This document shows, piece after piece, positions 7,762-14,847 of a stretch of DNA of 64,000 nucleotides. The translations under genes and the position numbers were made by a program. Source of the DNA: Pseudanabaena sp. M085S1SP2A07QC (GTDB taxonomy: Bacteria > Cyanobacteriota > Cyanobacteriia > Pseudanabaenales > Pseudanabaenaceae). Below the pieces are notes generated by a model. That model worked only from the letters and a program-made list of their open reading frames with translations. It made no database searches and was not told where the DNA came from. The first letter of the stretch is position 1; each line of letters starts with the position of its first letter. The DNA is taken from the NCBI GenBank assembly GCA_020404895.1, contig JADBWK010000050.1, positions 1-64,000 of the forward strand, given 5' to 3'.

Positions 7762-10692
7762 ATGAGGAGCGAACCAACCATATTTGCCTCAAATGCCCCT
7801 AACAGCAATACCGAGCAAGATGCAGGGATGAATATGGTGGATATCTTGACCCTATCCACGCGGCAGCAGCAAATTATTAATTGTATTATGCGCCAACAGC
7901 AGTCTACGTTGGAAGTAATCGCTGTATATATTGAGGCTGAGCTTGAAGAAGCAAGTGCTGAGATTGCAGACTTAATTAGACAAGGCTTTATCGAAGCGCG
8001 ACAAGAGCAAGGAGTTACATATTATGAGATTGACTTTCGCCGTCAGCAAAGTGCCGAAAGTTTAGACTCGATTTCTTCGACATCAGTTTCTCAGAGACCA
8101 TTATCAATCATTCTTAATCCCTCGGGGACAGTCTCAACCTCTACGGGCGAGAGTTTTGAATTGTGCGTCACAGTCACCAATCAGGGCGATCGCAGTGCGG
8201 TGATTAGTATAGCGATCGACAAAGACTCTAGCTCGATTTATCCTTGGTGTGCTCTGCCATCAGAAAGATTGGCTTTGAGTGTGGGGCAAAGTTGCGAAGT
8301 TGTATTCCTAGTCCAAGTACCCCCAACTACGCCACCTGATGACTACAACTACACCTTAATTATTGATGCGCCTAAGCACTATCCAGAGCATACGCCGATT
8401 CAATATAAAGGTCGCGTAATTGTTCTTCCCGCAATTCAAGAAGTGGTCAGAGTCAATGACCCTACCTTTGTCACCTTGCCACGCACCTCATCTGACAATC
8501 CCCATCCGATGCGATTGGGTGAAGTCTGGCAAGTTCTCGTCTCTGTCTCCAATCGCTCTAATCGGGTCGATCGCTTTCGGGTAACTGTCCCCGACCTAGA
8601 TCCTAAATGGATTTCAATTTACTACCCCGAAGGCTTGGCACTAGCTGGCATTGTCGAAGCCTCAGAAGGCTTGCCGCTAAACCCTGATACCCAAGGGCAT
8701 GTTACTGTAATTTTCAAGCCGCCTCTGGATGTGTGGGCAGGGATTTATGCGCCGACTATTCGCATTCATTCAGAGAACAACCCAGAGCTATCGTTACTAG
8801 ATATTGACTATTTTGAGATTCTCCCCACTTATCAACTTGATATTCAATTAGTGACATTACGGACAAGGGTTGTCCGTGAGCCGTCCCTGTATGAGATGCG
8901 CTTTAAAAGTAATGGCAATATCGCCCGTGAGTTGATCCTCAGAGCCAGTAGTGCTGAGCAAGAGGGCTTGTTAACATATACCTTGTCCATGGAAGAACTG
9001 AAAATAGCTCCATTTGGAACGACTAAGGTCAATATTGAAGTTGAACCGACAAAAAAATGTAAGCCAAGGTTTTTAAGCGATCGCTATTTAAACTTCATTA
9101 TCGAAGTTGAAGATAAACATGGCGCACTAATACCTAATGATCGTTTCACAGGTAACTTGTTATTGCCAGCTCGTCCTTGGTGGCAATTTGTTTTACTGAT
9201 TATTAGTATTTTGGGGCTAGTTGGAACAATTGTCTTTTTAATTTGGTGGTTCTTCTTTAGACCACCTGATGTACCGCAAGTGGTTGAGTTCTCTTCTGAA
9301 TCATCTACCTATCAAGAAGCTGCCAATGAAGCGATTCGCCTACGCTGGCGAGTTACCTATCCAGAGCTATTAAGTGAAATGAGGATTGAGGGACTCTCAA
9401 CCGATGAGAAGGCGATCAGTCAACCTGTAGTTTATAACTTTAGTAAGGGAATTCCACCCGAACTCAAGGAATATTGTGTAATTGATCGCGACTTGTTTTG
9501 CCAAAACGTACCTACTGATGCGCGTAAGCCCAGTCAGTATATTTTTCAGATGAATCTATCGTCGAAAAATCCTAAAATCAAAACTATTCCATTAGCAAAA
9601 ACCACGAAGATTTTAGTGGAGTCGATTCCCCAAGCTGAGATTTTGGAGTTAGCATCGACTAAGCCTCTTTATACTGAGTCTAAGCCAGTTTTGCCAACGG
9701 TTGTATCTGCTCCAATAGCCCAAGCTAGACCGTCAGAAAATGCCCCTGCTCCTGAGAAAAGTAATTCCAGTAATTCTGCTCCGCCATCTTCTAGTCCTGA
9801 TAATGCTTCAGTAACTAACTTTACTGAGCCAAACTCGAGCGCGATCATTTTGGAAAAGCAGGTATTTTTCACGGCAATTGGGATTGCCAATGGCGGTATC
9901 AAACCAAGAATCATCAAGCCTAAGCCTGATCTTGATAACGAAGTAAGGTTGAACTGGACTATATCTAATGCTAGTCAAGTTAAGGAATTAACCCTCGTAG
10001 GGCGATCGCCTGAAGGTGAAGTCAAGAGTCCGCCATTACGATTTTTAGTCACCGAAGGTTTACCGCGATCGCTGCGCCCCTACTGCACAATTTCTGACGA
10101 TCAGATGATTTGTAAAAATGTCCCTACCGAGGCTAAGGCGGCAAGTAGCTATATTTTTGAGTTAGCAATTATTCCTAAAAAGCCCCCTGCCGATCCCAAG
10201 GCGGTTCCCGTAACGAAAAAAACTGAAATCACCAAAATTGCTCCTTTTCCTGCGAAAATTCTTGAATTAAAGGTTAATGGACAGGATGCGTTACCACAAT
10301 ATTCTTTCAATCTCAATCCTGACGTTCCGACAATTCTCACTCTATCTTGGAAAGTCGAGGCTTCGGCTTCGGCAAAAATTGAACTACTTCCAGCCCCAGG
10401 GAATGTAGCTGCTGTTGGGCAATTAGCACTGCCCTTGAGTCCGAAGTCCGCAGAAGTAACCTATATCCTGAAAGTAACTAATCCAGACGGACAAATAATC
10501 ATGCGTTCTTTCGTTGTCCAAACGATCGCACCACCGCCAGCACCCAAGTCGGAACAGGCTCCGCCGATCGCCTTGCCACCTGAACTGCAAGTCCCTGAAA
10601 TTGACTCGCCACTAATTTCTCCTAACACGGGGATAAATCAGAGATCGGGCGGCTCTCTTACACCATCTGAGGTTCCACCCAGCCAAAAGTAA
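7762..10692 (+). CDS. Large single-pass membrane protein with winged-helix N-terminus and Ig-like repeats
   Basis: 976 residues, no named family that I recognise. Residues about 27-95 look like a winged-helix domain (STRQQQIINCIMRQQQSTLE, then a wing with GVTYYEID). Residues 110-470 are beta-rich domains of the NEW3/COG1470 type (FELCVTVTNQGDRS, LPPSERLAL-like turns). One transmembrane segment sits near 474-496 (WWQFVLLIISILGLVGTIVF). After it come three Ig-like repeats (about 503-606, 702-810, 828-910). The first two share an R/PxYCxIxxDxxxCxNVPT(D/E)A motif, joined by a proline/serine linker. The C-terminus is proline-rich. It is divergent from the ATPase unit and followed by the tail-chaperone gene. 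It could tether a CIS to a membrane; that is inference. An alternative start is M23 or M25. Confidence 0.8.
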   Translation: MRSEPTIFASNAPNSNTEQDAGMNMVDILTLSTRQQQIINCIMRQQQSTLEVIAVYIEAELEEASAEIADLIRQGFIEARQEQGVTYYEIDFRRQQSAESLDSISSTSVSQRPLSIILNPSGTVSTSTGESFELCVTVTNQGDRSAVISIAIDKDSSSIYPWCALPSERLALSVGQSCEVVFLVQVPPTTPPDDYNYTLIIDAPKHYPEHTPIQYKGRVIVLPAIQEVVRVNDPTFVTLPRTSSDNPHPMRLGEVWQVLVSVSNRSNRVDRFRVTVPDLDPKWISIYYPEGLALAGIVEASEGLPLNPDTQGHVTVIFKPPLDVWAGIYAPTIRIHSENNPELSLLDIDYFEILPTYQLDIQLVTLRTRVVREPSLYEMRFKSNGNIARELILRASSAEQEGLLTYTLSMEELKIAPFGTTKVNIEVEPTKKCKPRFLSDRYLNFIIEVEDKHGALIPNDRFTGNLLLPARPWWQFVLLIISILGLVGTIVFLIWWFFFRPPDVPQVVEFSSESSTYQEAANEAIRLRWRVTYPELLSEMRIEGLSTDEKAISQPVVYNFSKGIPPELKEYCVIDRDLFCQNVPTDARKPSQYIFQMNLSSKNPKIKTIPLAKTTKILVESIPQAEILELASTKPLYTESKPVLPTVVSAPIAQARPSENAPAPEKSNSSNSAPPSSSPDNASVTNFTEPNSSAIILEKQVFFTAIGIANGGIKPRIIKPKPDLDNEVRLNWTISNASQVKELTLVGRSPEGEVKSPPLRFLVTEGLPRSLRPYCTISDDQMICKNVPTEAKAASSYIFELAIIPKKPPADPKAVPVTKKTEITKIAPFPAKILELKVNGQDALPQYSFNLNPDVPTILTLSWKVEASASAKIELLPAPGNVAAVGQLALPLSPKSAEVTYILKVTNPDGQIIMRSFVVQTIAPPPAPKSEQAPPIALPPELQVPEIDSPLISPNTGINQRSGGSLTPSEVPPSQK

Positions 10693-10708
10693 GGAACCTC
10701 ACCCCTAG

Positions 10709-10733
10709 CCCCTCTCCTTGCAAAGGAGAGGGG
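10709..10733. repeat. CCCCTCTCCTT hairpin repeat
   Basis: 11-bp perfect stem (10709-10719 with 10723-10733), loop GCA, preceded by CCTCACCCCTAGCC. This is a common cyanobacterial dispersed repeat. A relative of it lies inside the coaBC coding region at 44842-44876. Here it separates the 976-residue gene from the chaperone gene. Confidence 0.7.
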
Positions 10734-10758
10734 AAAGAAAAAAAATTAGATAAGCTAA

Positions 10759-11073
10759 TTGATTATGATGACAGAAGAATTTGATTTTAAATTGCCCAAA
10801 GGATTAATTGATGCTAATGGTGAATTGCACGCTCAGGGCAAAATGAGACTATTGACTGCCAAAGATGAACTGATCGTGCAGGACTTGTCCAGCCGCGATC
10901 GCAATCTAGATATCGTATTTCTATTACTGGCTCAGGCGATCGCTAAATTAGGTGACCTACAGCAAGTTACTGCGCAACAACTAGAGCAGCTATTTTTACC
11001 AGACTTTGTCTATTTACAAGATCTATTTAGTCAATTGCAACCGCAAAATGTAACTTCATCGGGGGAATTATAG
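10759..11073 (+). CDS. Phage-tail-type assembly chaperone of a contractile injection system
   Basis: 104 residues. The N-terminal FDFKLPKGLIDANGELHAQG followed by KMRLLTAKDEL is the signature of the short tail-assembly protein found in CIS/eCIS clusters, comparable in position and role to lambda gpG or Mu gp41. The family normally helps assemble the inner tube. The mid-part, which reads SRVI..LG in other members, here reads LLAQAIAKLGDLQQVT, and the tail FLPDFVYLQDLFSQL fits well. The stop TAG at 11071 is immediately preceded by TCG GGG GAA TTA. The -1 frame then continues into a second conserved CIS protein (next entry). An ATG at 10765 or 10768 is an alternative start. Confidence 0.85.
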   Translation: MIMMTEEFDFKLPKGLIDANGELHAQGKMRLLTAKDELIVQDLSSRDRNLDIVFLLLAQAIAKLGDLQQVTAQQLEQLFLPDFVYLQDLFSQLQPQNVTSSGEL

Positions 11074-11207
11074 GCTACCCCTTGGAGAGGTTGTATGAAG
11101 AGGTAGCCTTCATTGCTTTTTACTTCCATTGGTCAAGGGAAGACATTCTAAACCTCACCCATGCCGAACGCTTACGTTGGGTCAATGAGATTATGAGATT
11201 ACGCTAG
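11058..11207 (+). CDS. Short CIS protein in the -1 frame of the chaperone (probable gpG-T-like frameshift product)
   Basis: From 11073 this frame reads GYPLERLYEEVAFIAFYFHW, then SREDILNLTHAERLRWVNEI, ending RLR and TAG at 11205. This matches the 50-60 residue protein that follows the tail-assembly chaperone in CIS loci (I believe DUF6760; name from memory). The frame is open only from 11031 and contains no ATG, GTG or TTG start; ATT at 11067 is the only near-start. The upstream frame ends two codons after G-GGG-GAA, where a -1 slip would keep GGG-GGG pairing. A fused 104+44 residue product by programmed -1 frameshifting, as in lambda G-T, is therefore the simplest reading. A rare ATT start is the alternative. 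Confidence 0.7.
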   Translation: MGGIIGYPLERLYEEVAFIAFYFHWSREDILNLTHAERLRWVNEIMRLR

Positions 11208-11211
11208 ATCA

Positions 11212-11243
11212 AATGGTGGTGCGGCTTTCGCCGCACCACCATT
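11212..11243. terminator. Bidirectional hairpin between CIS chaperone and pentapeptide gene
   Basis: Stem AATGGTGGTGCGGC-type, about 13 bp, with a TTTC loop between 11212 and 11243. It lies between convergent genes. Confidence 0.7.
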
Positions 11244-11248
11244 TACTG

Positions 11249-11713
11249 TTAATCACCAGATAATCGACAATCGCGATTATTTAGCTTGCCATCGGACATG
11301 ATCGTGCGACAAAAAATACTTTTTTGTGAATTAACATCTTTTAATAAAGCCGCGTTAAACTTTGCCCCTCTCAAGTCCGCGCCTCGAAAGTCTACATTTT
11401 CTAAGTCCGCATTTGTAAAGTTAGCCCAGCGCAAATTCGCATCCTGAAAATTTGCATCTTTTAAATAAGCGCCGATCAAATTTGCCCCGATCAAATTAGC
11501 CTTACGCAAATCGGCAGCCCGCATTTTTGCCAAGCTCAGATTTGCCCCATTGAGTTTTGCTTCAGCGAGATTGGCATTGCTGAGTTCACATTCTGGACAA
11601 GCTCTAGTTTCTAATAATTGCCCAACAGGATCTGCGATCGCAGCTTGAGCAATTGTTAGGTATAGGGGAAATGCGATCGCGCCAGCTAAAAAGTAATAAC
11701 GTAACATCAGCAA
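11249..11713 (-). CDS. Exported pentapeptide-repeat protein (CIS-island paralogue 2)
   Basis: 154 residues. A signal peptide covers about residues 1-27 (YYFLAGAIAFPLYLTIAQAAIA). Then comes the same CxxC leader as its 440-residue paralogue (LLETRACPECELSNANLAEA here), followed by about 18 pentapeptide repeats and a C-terminal cap with two more cysteines (FCRTIMSD...RDCRL). It is a minimal version of the protein at 3878-5200. The shared leader suggests a common export, folding or metal/disulfide feature. The gene is convergent with the chaperone unit. Function unknown. Confidence 0.83.
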   Translation of the reverse strand: MLMLRYYFLAGAIAFPLYLTIAQAAIADPVGQLLETRACPECELSNANLAEAKLNGANLSLAKMRAADLRKANLIGANLIGAYLKDANFQDANLRWANFTNADLENVDFRGADLRGAKFNAALLKDVNSQKSIFCRTIMSDGKLNNRDCRLSGD

Positions 11714-11873
11714 TCCTAGAAGAATTGTTAGTAATAAGATGGGCTATTCAGAAATCATTTTAACCTATACAATTCCAATCGCTTGCTTTGGTATGGCACA
11801 CAAGTACTGTTAGTGTTTGGTTTGATTCAGCAACCCAACCTATGCGATCGGCGATCGACACCTTATTCCTAGC

Positions 11874-12374
11874 TCAGAGGTCTGCCAGCGTCAGTGTTGT
11901 TTGTTTCCAGCGTGCAAGGAACTCTCCTTTCTCTTCTTCCGATACTGAGCATAGTAGGTGAAACCCATCCTCGTCATTTAGATCAGTTTCAATGGTTGCA
12001 TAGGTGTCCTCGCCATATCGGTTGCATAGATTGAGAACATCTGCTAGGTTGGCACGATCTTTACCCGTTGCATCGATGAGCAAGAGATTCGCATCATAAA
12101 CAGTGACGATAGTTCCAGATAGCCAAGAGCGATCGCGGACGATGTCAATGAAGGCATCCCAGTTCTCTCCGAACCAGACAGGAAACTGAAATGCCGCTGC
12201 GATCTCGTTGAAGAATCCAGTTACAGTCCTCATCTTGGTGCCACGCAAATGGATCCAAGATGTTTCGGGATGTTCATCCTCAAGACGGATCTGTAATTTG
12301 ACGATAGTACGCCAGTCCACAGTTGTAAGGAGTGCTGTTGGTGGAGCTGAAAGAAGGAGTGGTTTGTAATTCAT
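11874..12374 (-). CDS. Barstar-family ribonuclease inhibitor (predicted immunity protein)
   Basis: 166 residues, longer than barstar (about 90) through an N-terminal extension of about 38 residues. The core matches barstar: LRGTKMRTVTGFFNEIAAAF then FPVWFGENWDAFIDIVRD. The two barstar aspartates that plug the barnase active site (Asp35, Asp39) align with Asp73 and Asp77 in GENWDAFID. It lies 84 bp downstream of, and on the same strand as, the DUF4157-barnase gene. It is therefore predicted to neutralise that toxin in the cytoplasm. Start at 12374 is supported by MNYKPLLL with no better upstream codon. Confidence 0.87.
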   Translation of the reverse strand: MNYKPLLLSAPPTALLTTVDWRTIVKLQIRLEDEHPETSWIHLRGTKMRTVTGFFNEIAAAFQFPVWFGENWDAFIDIVRDRSWLSGTIVTVYDANLLLIDATGKDRANLADVLNLCNRYGEDTYATIETDLNDEDGFHLLCSVSEEEKGEFLARWKQTTLTLADL

Positions 12375-12458
12375 TTGTGTATCAAGAGGGATAATGAGAG
12401 AAGATTACTTTTGATCGACTGCTCGATTTGGGAACGATCTCGTAGCTGTTACCTACTA

Positions 12459-13994
12459 CTAATCGAATTCTGCGAAATTCTTGTAATGATCTGACGTGTA
12501 GTATTTCTTCCCATTAACACCGACGACTATGCGATCGCTACCGCGCAGTCGTGGATCGCCTTGGTATTTTGCAGTGTCGTACTCTTTGTAGGTAGTATCT
12601 CTGGGTAGATCACCAGACTTGTTCATATAGGTCGTATTGCCGTGCACCTCACCTGGCTGTAAAAGGAGTGCGTTAGTAACGGCAGCATCCATAAGATTGA
12701 TGTCGGTGATACCACAAACGTCCTTAAAGATTTTGCGTGCGGACTTGTTATCTCCGCCAGCCCAAGTAGCACCAACTTTTTTTGGAGCTGGTTCTTTGTC
12801 AAGCGCTGTCGAGATGATTGTTGCGTAGTCAAGTCCATCCGAGTACGCAGGTTCTTTAGTGAGCTTAGCAAGAAGCGCTCGTTGTATGAAAGCCGAATTT
12901 TGCTGTAGAGGCGATCGCTGCACAGCCCCACCATTCTGTTGCACCACATGAGTCAACTCATGGGCAATCAACTCCTGCCCACCTCGACTACTTGGCTCAT
13001 AAGCCCCCTGCCGAAAGAACAGATCTTGACCTGTCGTAAAAGCTTTTGCTTGAATTGATTTATTTAATTGGTCAGACTGCGAATCTGTATGTACCTTTAC
13101 ACCACTAAAGTCTGCCCCCATCGCCTGACCCATCGAATGTTGCAGATTTGCATCTAGCGACTGCCCACTACCCCGCGCACTTTGAATTGCCGACTCTAAA
13201 TCCGTTGATGCTTCACCTCCTCCAATGTTTTCGCTCCTTTGTACCAAAGGCTTCATTTGCAGTTCTTCATCTTCTTCCATCTCTTGTCGCTGAATTGGCA
13301 GACTTTGAGAAGGAATTGATGAATTAATTTGTTGAACGACCCTAGCCGCAGTAGCATCAGCTTCCTGTTCATACTTGTCATTTGGCTCCCCAATAGCCAG
13401 CTTTGCTTGGAGCGCCATCTTTTGAGCATTCTTTGCCCTCAACCGATTCTCAAACTTTCGCTGAACTGGCTGACTTTGTGTAGTAATTGGTGAATTAATT
13501 TGTTGAACTACTCTAGCCGCAGTAGCATCAGCTTCCTGTTCATACTTGTCATTTGGCTCACCGATCGCAAGCTTTGCTTGAATCGCCATTCTCTGCGCAT
13601 TCTTTGCCCTCAAACGGTTCTCAAACTTTCGCTGAACTGGTGGAGGCTCAGGATTCATTATGAACTCTTTTCCGCCTTCCTGTTCGCCTTCACTTTTCTC
13701 ATCTTCTGCCGCTTCTTGCCTTTGAATTGATTGATTTTGCAAGGATGCATTATTTCTCTCAGTAGCGATCGCCTTCAAGCGATTTTCTGGCTTTCTTTGT
13801 ATTGGTGTTGCTGATTCTGACCTTGGCGTATTAATTATTTTTTCAAGGAAATTTTCAGAATATCCTGACTTGTGTGAAATTGCCTCATCTTTCTCGTCAG
13901 ACTCCAATGGAGCAAATGGTCTAGGTTGTAAATTTAGAGATGTAGGATTTACTAAGGATGAAGCTTTTGTGGATCTGTCATTAGTATGTCCCAT
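12459..13994 (-). CDS. DUF4157 (eCIS-core) protein with C-terminal barnase-like ribonuclease domain
   Basis: 511 residues, cytoplasmic, no signal peptide. Residues 1-120 are low-complexity and Gln/Glu-rich. Two near-identical 57-residue repeats (QRKFENRLRAKNAQ, then AKLAIGEPNDKYEQEADATA) cover roughly residues 118-232. A DUF4157 domain follows with RGSGQSLDANLQHSMG, FSGVKVHTD and the zinc motif HELTH at 345-349. Residues about 375-511 resemble barnase: GDLPRDTTYKEYD, GSDRIVVG and YYTSDHYKNF place the catalytic triad at Glu471, Arg488 and His503. DUF4157 is the marker of cargo loaded onto extracellular CIS particles. The gene is followed by barstar. The predicted role is a guanyl-preferring RNase effector. 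Confidence 0.88.
   Translation of the reverse strand: MGHTNDRSTKASSLVNPTSLNLQPRPFAPLESDEKDEAISHKSGYSENFLEKIINTPRSESATPIQRKPENRLKAIATERNNASLQNQSIQRQEAAEDEKSEGEQEGGKEFIMNPEPPPVQRKFENRLRAKNAQRMAIQAKLAIGEPNDKYEQEADATAARVVQQINSPITTQSQPVQRKFENRLRAKNAQKMALQAKLAIGEPNDKYEQEADATAARVVQQINSSIPSQSLPIQRQEMEEDEELQMKPLVQRSENIGGGEASTDLESAIQSARGSGQSLDANLQHSMGQAMGADFSGVKVHTDSQSDQLNKSIQAKAFTTGQDLFFRQGAYEPSSRGGQELIAHELTHVVQQNGGAVQRSPLQQNSAFIQRALLAKLTKEPAYSDGLDYATIISTALDKEPAPKKVGATWAGGDNKSARKIFKDVCGITDINLMDAAVTNALLLQPGEVHGNTTYMNKSGDLPRDTTYKEYDTAKYQGDPRLRGSDRIVVGVNGKKYYTSDHYKNFAEFD
13321..13640. repeat. Tandem 171-bp coding repeat inside the DUF4157 gene
   Basis: Two copies of about 149 bp conserved sequence (13321-13469 and 13492-13640) with a period of 171 bp, exactly 57 codons. 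They differ at only a few bases, mostly in third positions, so the duplication is recent or kept uniform. It duplicates the leader motif that precedes DUF4157 in many cyanobacterial CIS effectors. Confidence 0.9.
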
Positions 13995-14093
13995 ATCTAG
14001 TTAGCTCCTAGTATTTTCTATTATTCCTTACAAAGTTAAGCAGAAATTTAATTAATTTTTATTTTCGCATAAATACTTGTAAAACCCCAAAAG

Positions 14094-14124
14094 ATAAAAA
14101 GCGGCGCGTTGCGCCGCTTTTTAT
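14094..14124. terminator. Perfect hairpin, 14-bp stem, GTT triloop
   Basis: Stem 14094-14107 with 14111-14124, GC-rich core GCGGCGC closing a 3-nt loop, flanked by A and T runs. It lies upstream of the DUF4157 gene and 3' of the PAP2-like gene, so it may end leftward transcripts of the latter. Confidence 0.7.
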
Positions 14125-14157
14125 AGCCGTTTTTTAATTGAGTGTGACATAAAAAAT

Positions 14158-14185
14158 GTAGGGGCAATTCATGAATTGCCCCTAC
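14158..14185. repeat. 28-bp GTAGGGGCAATTCA palindrome, copy 2
   Basis: Perfect palindrome extended by A/T flanks to 14151-14192. The same sequence occurs at 3787-3814 and 45340-45367, with a 29-bp variant at 22982-23010. Confidence 0.85.
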
Positions 14186-14244
14186 ATTTTTTAATTTTTT
14201 TGTACAGCAGTTATTTGAAAACCGCTATATCTTTTGTGGTTTCG

Positions 14245-14685
14245 CTATAGGAACCACCACATAAGCAAGATACCCAAGACTGATCCAGCAACAACTTGGA
14301 CGGGGGTATGCCCTAATAACTCTTTAAGAGGATCATGTTCTTCTTCAAACACTTCAACCATGATTTGATTGAGAACCTTTGCCTGCTTACCTGCGGCGCG
14401 GCGGATACCTGCGGCATCGTACATGACGATAAAGGCGAAAACTGTCGCGATCGCAAATTGAGGAGTATCCCAACCTTGAGTTCGACCAATGCCTGTAGCT
14501 AGTGCCGAGACTAAAGCTGAATGAGAGCTCGGCATTCCTCCTGTTTCAAACATGATTTTGAATCTGAGTTGTCGGAACTGCGCTAACTCGATAAATAGTT
14601 TGAGTATTTGGGCAGTCAGGCTAGAACATAGAGCAATTAGCAGAACTTGATTATCGAGGATTTCGCCAACAGGATGGAGGTTCAT
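14245..14685 (-). CDS. Divergent PAP2-family (DUF212) membrane protein
   Basis: 146 residues with about four hydrophobic segments. The motif GGMPSSHSALVSALATGIG is the PAP2 superfamily loop in its divergent DUF212 form, and YDAAGIRRAAGKQAKVLN is the other family signature. Members are common in cyanobacteria and plants. Phosphatase activity on a lipid phosphate is assumed from the superfamily but not shown for this subgroup. It lies downstream of and in the same direction as crtE, so it may act on a prenyl or lipid phosphate (inference). Confidence 0.88.
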   Translation of the reverse strand: MNLHPVGEILDNQVLLIALCSSLTAQILKLFIELAQFRQLRFKIMFETGGMPSSHSALVSALATGIGRTQGWDTPQFAIATVFAFIVMYDAAGIRRAAGKQAKVLNQIMVEVFEEEHDPLKELLGHTPVQVVAGSVLGILLMWWFL

Positions 14686-14744
14686 ATCAATTGCAAAAAT
14701 TAAGAGGAAGAAATGGGTGGAGATTAAAATTTAGAGTTATATCA

Positions 14745-14775
14745 ATTATCAAAATGGCGTTGCCATTTTGGTAAT
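14745..14775. repeat. ATGGC-GTT-GCCAT hairpin
   Basis: 14-bp stem (one G-T wobble) with a 3-nt GTT loop, of the same AAAATGGC-NNN-GCCATTTT family as at 7606, 23211, 35387 and 61992. It lies between crtE and the PAP2-like gene. Confidence 0.7.
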
Positions 14776-14793
14776 TTAAAACCCTGACTAGTG

Positions 14794-14845
14794 TTGTGTG
14801 TCAATTCTCGAAAGTGTGACATCACTTTCGAGAATTGACACACAA
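14794..14845 (-). terminator. 23-bp perfect hairpin just after crtE
   Basis: Stem 14794-14816 with 14823-14845, 6-nt loop, starting 2 bases past the crtE stop. It probably ends or shields the crtE transcript. Confidence 0.7.
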
Positions 14846-14847
14846 GC

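Noticed and set aside
3878-13994. Prophage
   Set aside because: A tail chaperone is present, but no integrase, terminase, portal, capsid, holin or tail-fibre genes; DUF4157 and the AAA ATPase fit a CIS instead.
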